DNA from: Lachnospiraceae bacterium
Lineage (GTDB): Bacteria; Bacillota; Clostridia; Lachnospirales; Lachnospiraceae
Reading direction: 5' to 3'
Assembly (NCBI GenBank): GCA_017622875.1
Contig: JAGAQG010000024.1
Location: 54,393 to 118,392, forward strand
Length of the DNA stretch: 64,000 nt
In this document: positions 60,964 to 64,000 of the stretch, one piece after another
Numbering within the stretch: the first letter of the stretch is position 1
Layout of the letters: every line of letters begins with the position of its first letter
Made by a program: the position numbers and the translations under genes
Notes under the pieces: model-generated
The model's input: only the letters and a program-made list of their open reading frames with translations
The model's database searches: none
What the model was told of the DNA's origin: nothing

Positions 60964-63594
60964 ATGGCAAAATGGGTTTACATGTTCAGCGAAGGCGATG
61001 CTAGCATGCGTAATACTCTTGGGGGAAAAGGTGCAAACCTTGCTGAAATGACCAAATTAGGCCTTCCAGTACCACAGGGTTTCACAATCACAACAGATGC
61101 TTGTACACAGTACTATGAAGACGGACGTAAGATCAATGACGAAATTCAGACACAGATTAACGAAGCAATCGTTAAAATGGAAGAAATCACAGGAAAGAAA
61201 TTTGGTGATTTAGAAAATCCTCTTCTTGTATCTGTTCGTTCAGGTGCCAGAGCATCTATGCCAGGTATGATGGATACAATTCTTAACCTCGGTCTTAACG
61301 AAGAGGTAGTAGAAGTAGTTGCTAAGAAAACAGGTAATGAAAGATGGGCTCGTGACTGCTACAGAAGATTTATTCAGATGTACTCTGACGTAGTTATGGA
61401 AGTTGGTAAAAAATACTTCGAAGAACTCATCGATAAGATGAAAGAAGAAAAAGGTGTTACAAACGACATCGACCTTACAGCAGATGACTTAAAAGAATTA
61501 GCAAATCAGTTCAAAGCTGAATATAAAGCAAAAATCGGCAGTGACTTCCCAGACGATCCAAAGGAACAGTTAATGGGTGCAGTTATGGCTGTATTCCGTT
61601 CATGGGACAACCCACGTGCAAACGTATACCGTCGTGACAACGATATCCCATATTCTTGGGGAACAGCAGTTAACGTACAGGAAATGGCATTTGGTAACTG
61701 GTCTGATGAATCCGGCACAGGTGTAGCATTCACACGTGATCCGGCTACAGGCGAAAAGAAACTTATGGGTGAATTCTTAATTAACGCTCAGGGTGAAGAC
61801 GTAGTTGCTGGTGTTCGTACACCACAGCCAATCGCTCAGCTTGCAGAAGTTATACCAGAAGTTTTCGAACAGTTCACAAATGTATGCAACATTCTTGAAA
61901 ACCACTACAGAGATATGCAGGACATGGAATTCACTATCCAGGATAGAAAACTCTTCATGCTCCAGACACGTAATGGTAAGAGAACAGCTCAGGCTGCTTT
62001 AAAGATCGCTTGTGACTTAGTAGACGAAGGCATGAGAACAGAAGAAGAAGCTGTTGCTATGATCGATCCTCGTAACTTAGATACATTATTGCATCCACAG
62101 TTCGATGCTGCTGCATTAAAAGCTGCTACTCCAATCGGAAGAGGTCTTGGTGCTTCTCCAGGTGCTGCTTGCGGTAAGATCGTATTCTCAGCAGAAGATG
62201 CTGAAAACTGGAATGCAAGAGGTGAAAAAGTTGTACTTGTACGTCTTGAAACATCTCCAGAAGATATTACAGGTATGAAAGCTTCTCAGGGTATCTTAAC
62301 AGTTCGTGGTGGTATGACATCTCACGCAGCTGTAGTTGCTCGTGGTATGGGTACATGCTGTGTATCCGGATGCGGCGACATTAAGATGGATGAAGAAAAT
62401 AAGAAATTTACATTAGCAGGAAAAGAATTCCATGAAGGAGATCCAATCTCTATCGATGGTACAACAGGTAACATCTATGATGGAATCATTCCTACAGTTG
62501 ACGCTACAATCGCTGGTGAATTCGGAAGAATCATGGCTTGGGCAGATAAATTCAGAAGATTAAAAGTTCGTACAAATGCTGATACACCAGCTGACGCTAA
62601 GAAAGCTCGTGAACTTGGTGCAGAAGGTATCGGTCTTTGCCGTACAGAGCATATGTTCTTCGAAGAAGACAGAATTGCTGCATTCCGTGAAATGATCTGT
62701 GCTGACACAGTAGAAGAACGAGAAACAGCACTGGATAAGATCCTTCCATATCAGCAGGGAGACTTCGAAAAATTATACGAAGCTCTTGAAGGATGCCCAG
62801 TAACTATCCGTTTCCTGGATCCCCCATTACATGAATTCGTTCCTACAACAGAAGAAGATATCCAGAAACTTGCAGACGCTCAGGGCAAATCTGTAGAAGA
62901 TATCAAAGCAATCATCGACGGATTACATGAATTCAACCCAATGATGGGTCACCGTGGACTTCGTCTTGCAGTAACATATCCAGAAATTGCTAAGATGCAG
63001 ACAAAAGCTGTTATCCGTGCAGCAATCAAAGTTCAGGCAGCTCATGCTGACTGGAATGTAAAACCAGAAATCATGATTCCATTATCATGTGATACAAAAG
63101 AATTAGCATTTGTTAAGAAAATCGTTGTAGCTACAGCTGATGCTGAAATCGCAGCAGCAGGCGTAGAACTTGACTACGAAGTTGGTACAATGATGGAAAT
63201 CCCACGTGCTTGCTTAACAGCTGATGAAATCGCGAAAGAAGCTGACTTCTTCTGCTTCGGTACAAACGACTTAACACAGATGACATACGGATTCTCACGT
63301 GATGACGCTGGTAAGTTCTTAGATGCATACTATGACAAGAAGATCTTCGAAAACGATCCATTTGCTAAACTTGACCAGACAGGTGTTGGTAAGTTAATGG
63401 AAATGGCTATCAAACTTGGTAAGCCAGTGAACGAACATCTTCACGTAGGTATCTGTGGAGAACACGGCGGAGATCCTACATCCGTAGAATTCTGCCATAA
63501 GATTGGACTTGACTATGTATCTTGCTCACCATTCCGTGTACCAATCGCAAGATTAGCAGCAGCTCAGGCAGCTATCGCCAATGGAGGAAAGTAG
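60964..63594 (+). CDS. ppdK: Pyruvate, phosphate dikinase
   Basis: 876 residues. N-terminal ATP-grasp domain (GGKGANLAEMTKLGLPVPQGF; SVRSGARASMPGMMDT), swivelling phospho-His domain GGMTSHAAVVARGMGTCCVSGC, and C-terminal PEP/pyruvate barrel (GEGIGLCRTEHMF-like, HVGICGEHGGDP). Interconverts pyruvate + ATP + Pi and PEP + AMP + PPi; in anaerobes it works in glycolysis with PPi or in gluconeogenesis. Strong TAGGAGGA site. Codon use indicates very high expression. Confidence 0.96.
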   Translation: MAKWVYMFSEGDASMRNTLGGKGANLAEMTKLGLPVPQGFTITTDACTQYYEDGRKINDEIQTQINEAIVKMEEITGKKFGDLENPLLVSVRSGARASMPGMMDTILNLGLNEEVVEVVAKKTGNERWARDCYRRFIQMYSDVVMEVGKKYFEELIDKMKEEKGVTNDIDLTADDLKELANQFKAEYKAKIGSDFPDDPKEQLMGAVMAVFRSWDNPRANVYRRDNDIPYSWGTAVNVQEMAFGNWSDESGTGVAFTRDPATGEKKLMGEFLINAQGEDVVAGVRTPQPIAQLAEVIPEVFEQFTNVCNILENHYRDMQDMEFTIQDRKLFMLQTRNGKRTAQAALKIACDLVDEGMRTEEEAVAMIDPRNLDTLLHPQFDAAALKAATPIGRGLGASPGAACGKIVFSAEDAENWNARGEKVVLVRLETSPEDITGMKASQGILTVRGGMTSHAAVVARGMGTCCVSGCGDIKMDEENKKFTLAGKEFHEGDPISIDGTTGNIYDGIIPTVDATIAGEFGRIMAWADKFRRLKVRTNADTPADAKKARELGAEGIGLCRTEHMFFEEDRIAAFREMICADTVEERETALDKILPYQQGDFEKLYEALEGCPVTIRFLDPPLHEFVPTTEEDIQKLADAQGKSVEDIKAIIDGLHEFNPMMGHRGLRLAVTYPEIAKMQTKAVIRAAIKVQAAHADWNVKPEIMIPLSCDTKELAFVKKIVVATADAEIAAAGVELDYEVGTMMEIPRACLTADEIAKEADFFCFGTNDLTQMTYGFSRDDAGKFLDAYYDKKIFENDPFAKLDQTGVGKLMEMAIKLGKPVNEHLHVGICGEHGGDPTSVEFCHKIGLDYVSCSPFRVPIARLAAAQAAIANGGK

Positions 63595-63611
63595 AAGATA
63601 ACCGCAAATAC

Positions 63612-63728
63612 ATGTATTTCACAACATTCGTGATTACGAGGGAAGATGTGAACGAGTATATGTCACACCACCCGGAGTATACTAAAGCGACTAGGTTTAA
63701 AGATATTATTTGCAAAATCTATATATAA
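63612..63728 (+). CDS. Short unrecognised ORF after ppdK
   Basis: 38 codons from ATG, rich in charged and aromatic residues (REDVNEYMSHHPEYTKATRF). There is no ribosome binding site, and the frame continues upstream into ppdK. It resembles no family I know; it may be a remnant of a longer gene at the border of the inserted element. Confidence 0.2.
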   Translation: MYFTTFVITREDVNEYMSHHPEYTKATRFKDIICKIYI

Positions 63729-63734
63729 CTCTTG

Positions 63735-63761
63735 AAAAGGAAGCCCACAAAGCTTCCTTTT
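63735..63761 (+). terminator. Terminator downstream of ppdK
   Basis: AAAAGGAAGC pairs with GCTTCCTTTT over seven bases; the T-run is in the 3' arm. Confidence 0.7.
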
Positions 63762-63783
63762 CTTAATTTCAGAGTTCTCTATT

Positions 63784-63829
63784 AAGGATTAAATCCCTTT
63801 TGAAACTAAAAAGGATTTAGTCCTTTTTT
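63784..63829 (+). promoter_or_regulatory. Nested inverted repeats before the DUF6075-like gene
   Basis: AAGGATTAAATCC pairs with GGATTTAGTCCTT (one G-T), while AAAAAGGA-TTTAG-TCCTTTTT is an alternative terminator-like hairpin in the right arm. Competing structures like this are common in leaders of mobile-element genes. Confidence 0.45.
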
Positions 63830-63862
63830 AGTATAAAAAAATAATATCACGGAGGTAGTGAA

Positions 63863-64000
63863 ATGGAACAAAACACAGCGTTAGGTGCAACAGCCGAGAA
63901 AGAAGGCAAAATTATTTTTATTAGCGATGCACATGAGAAATTCTACTATGAGAAGTTGAAAGAGGTTAGGTATCAGGATGTTTACCACAAGGCACTTTGC
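63863..64000 (+). CDS. DUF6075-like protein, N-terminal part (3' truncated by window edge)
   Basis: 46 codons to the window end, beginning after CGGAGGTAG. The visible IIFISDAHEKFYYEKLKEV and YQDVYHKALC resemble the start of DUF6075 proteins, small proteins of unknown function found as cargo in integrative conjugative elements of gut Firmicutes. It is the main sign that a mobile element starts right of ppdK; no integrase or attachment site lies inside the window. Confidence 0.55.
   Translation, partial: MEQNTALGATAEKEGKIIFISDAHEKFYYEKLKEVRYQDVYHKALC

Noticed and set aside
63522-63728. 68-codon frame overlapping the ppdK end
   Set aside because: The first 30 codons are ppdK in another frame; only the last 38 codons could be real, and that is listed with low confidence.
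1-64000. CRISPR arrays, rRNA or tRNA genes
   Set aside because: No regularly spaced repeats, rRNA segments or cloverleaf-like sequences were seen while reading the gaps; a dedicated scan was not possible.

Overview
The window reads as a chromosomal segment of a low-GC, spore-forming, anaerobic Firmicute, most likely a member of the Lachnospiraceae. The grounds are spo0A and spoIVB, the asp23-nusB-xseA-xseB-ispA-dxs-tlyA-nadK-argR-recN order, the era-recO-glyS-ppdK order, strong AGGAGG-type ribosome binding sites, and near-consensus sigma-A promoters. The genus cannot be fixed from the sequence alone. Almost all of it is densely coding. I found no rRNA, tRNA or CRISPR array.

Layout. 1-6.5 kb: a truncated aminotransferase, a VanZ-like protein, a NusG-domain-II protein, a shikimate-kinase-like enzyme, a predicted metal exporter, an ABC-F ATPase and release factor 3. 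6.5-16.8 kb: a conserved housekeeping run from an Asp23 protein through nusB, exonuclease VII, isoprenoid synthesis (ispA, dxs), tlyA, nadK, argR and recN to spoIVB. 16.9-24.1 kb: a block separating spoIVB from spo0A that holds purC, an SGNH hydrolase with a DUF1576 membrane protein, and a DUF5058-type membrane pair with an M20 peptidase. 24.2-30.1 kb: glycogen synthase, a tgt/acyltransferase/NagB-like operon on the minus strand, aroC and yajC. 30.3-38.1 kb: branched-chain and serine biosynthesis (leuB-ilvD-ilvB, serC-serA) and a PfkB sugar kinase. 38.2-43.4 kb: an amino acid permease, rqcH, and yicC-gmk-rpoZ.

The most distinctive region is 43.7-51.7 kb, a complete bacterial microcompartment (BMC) operon bounded by terminators. 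It encodes a class II sugar-phosphate aldolase, a CoA-acylating aldehyde dehydrogenase, a medium-chain alcohol dehydrogenase, four single-domain shell proteins, a PduL phosphotransacylase, a pentameric vertex protein, a PduS-like Fe-S flavoprotein and a PduT-like shell trimer. Four enzymes carry recognisable encapsulation helices. No glycyl-radical or B12-dependent dehydratase, activase or regulator is present, so the aldolase itself appears to be the signature enzyme: it would split a (deoxy)ketose-1-phosphate into DHAP and an aldehyde inside the shell. The aldehyde would then be partly reduced to an alcohol and partly oxidised through acyl-CoA and acyl-phosphate. Immediately downstream lie ptsI and ptsH (general PTS), whose HPr has Arg in place of the regulatory Ser46.

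53.9-63.6 kb returns to core genes: M16C peptidase, era, recO, a lipoprotein with glyS, and pyruvate phosphate dikinase with an attenuator-like leader. The last ~140 bases hold the start of a DUF6075-like gene typical of conjugative-element cargo, which suggests that an integrated element begins after ppdK.
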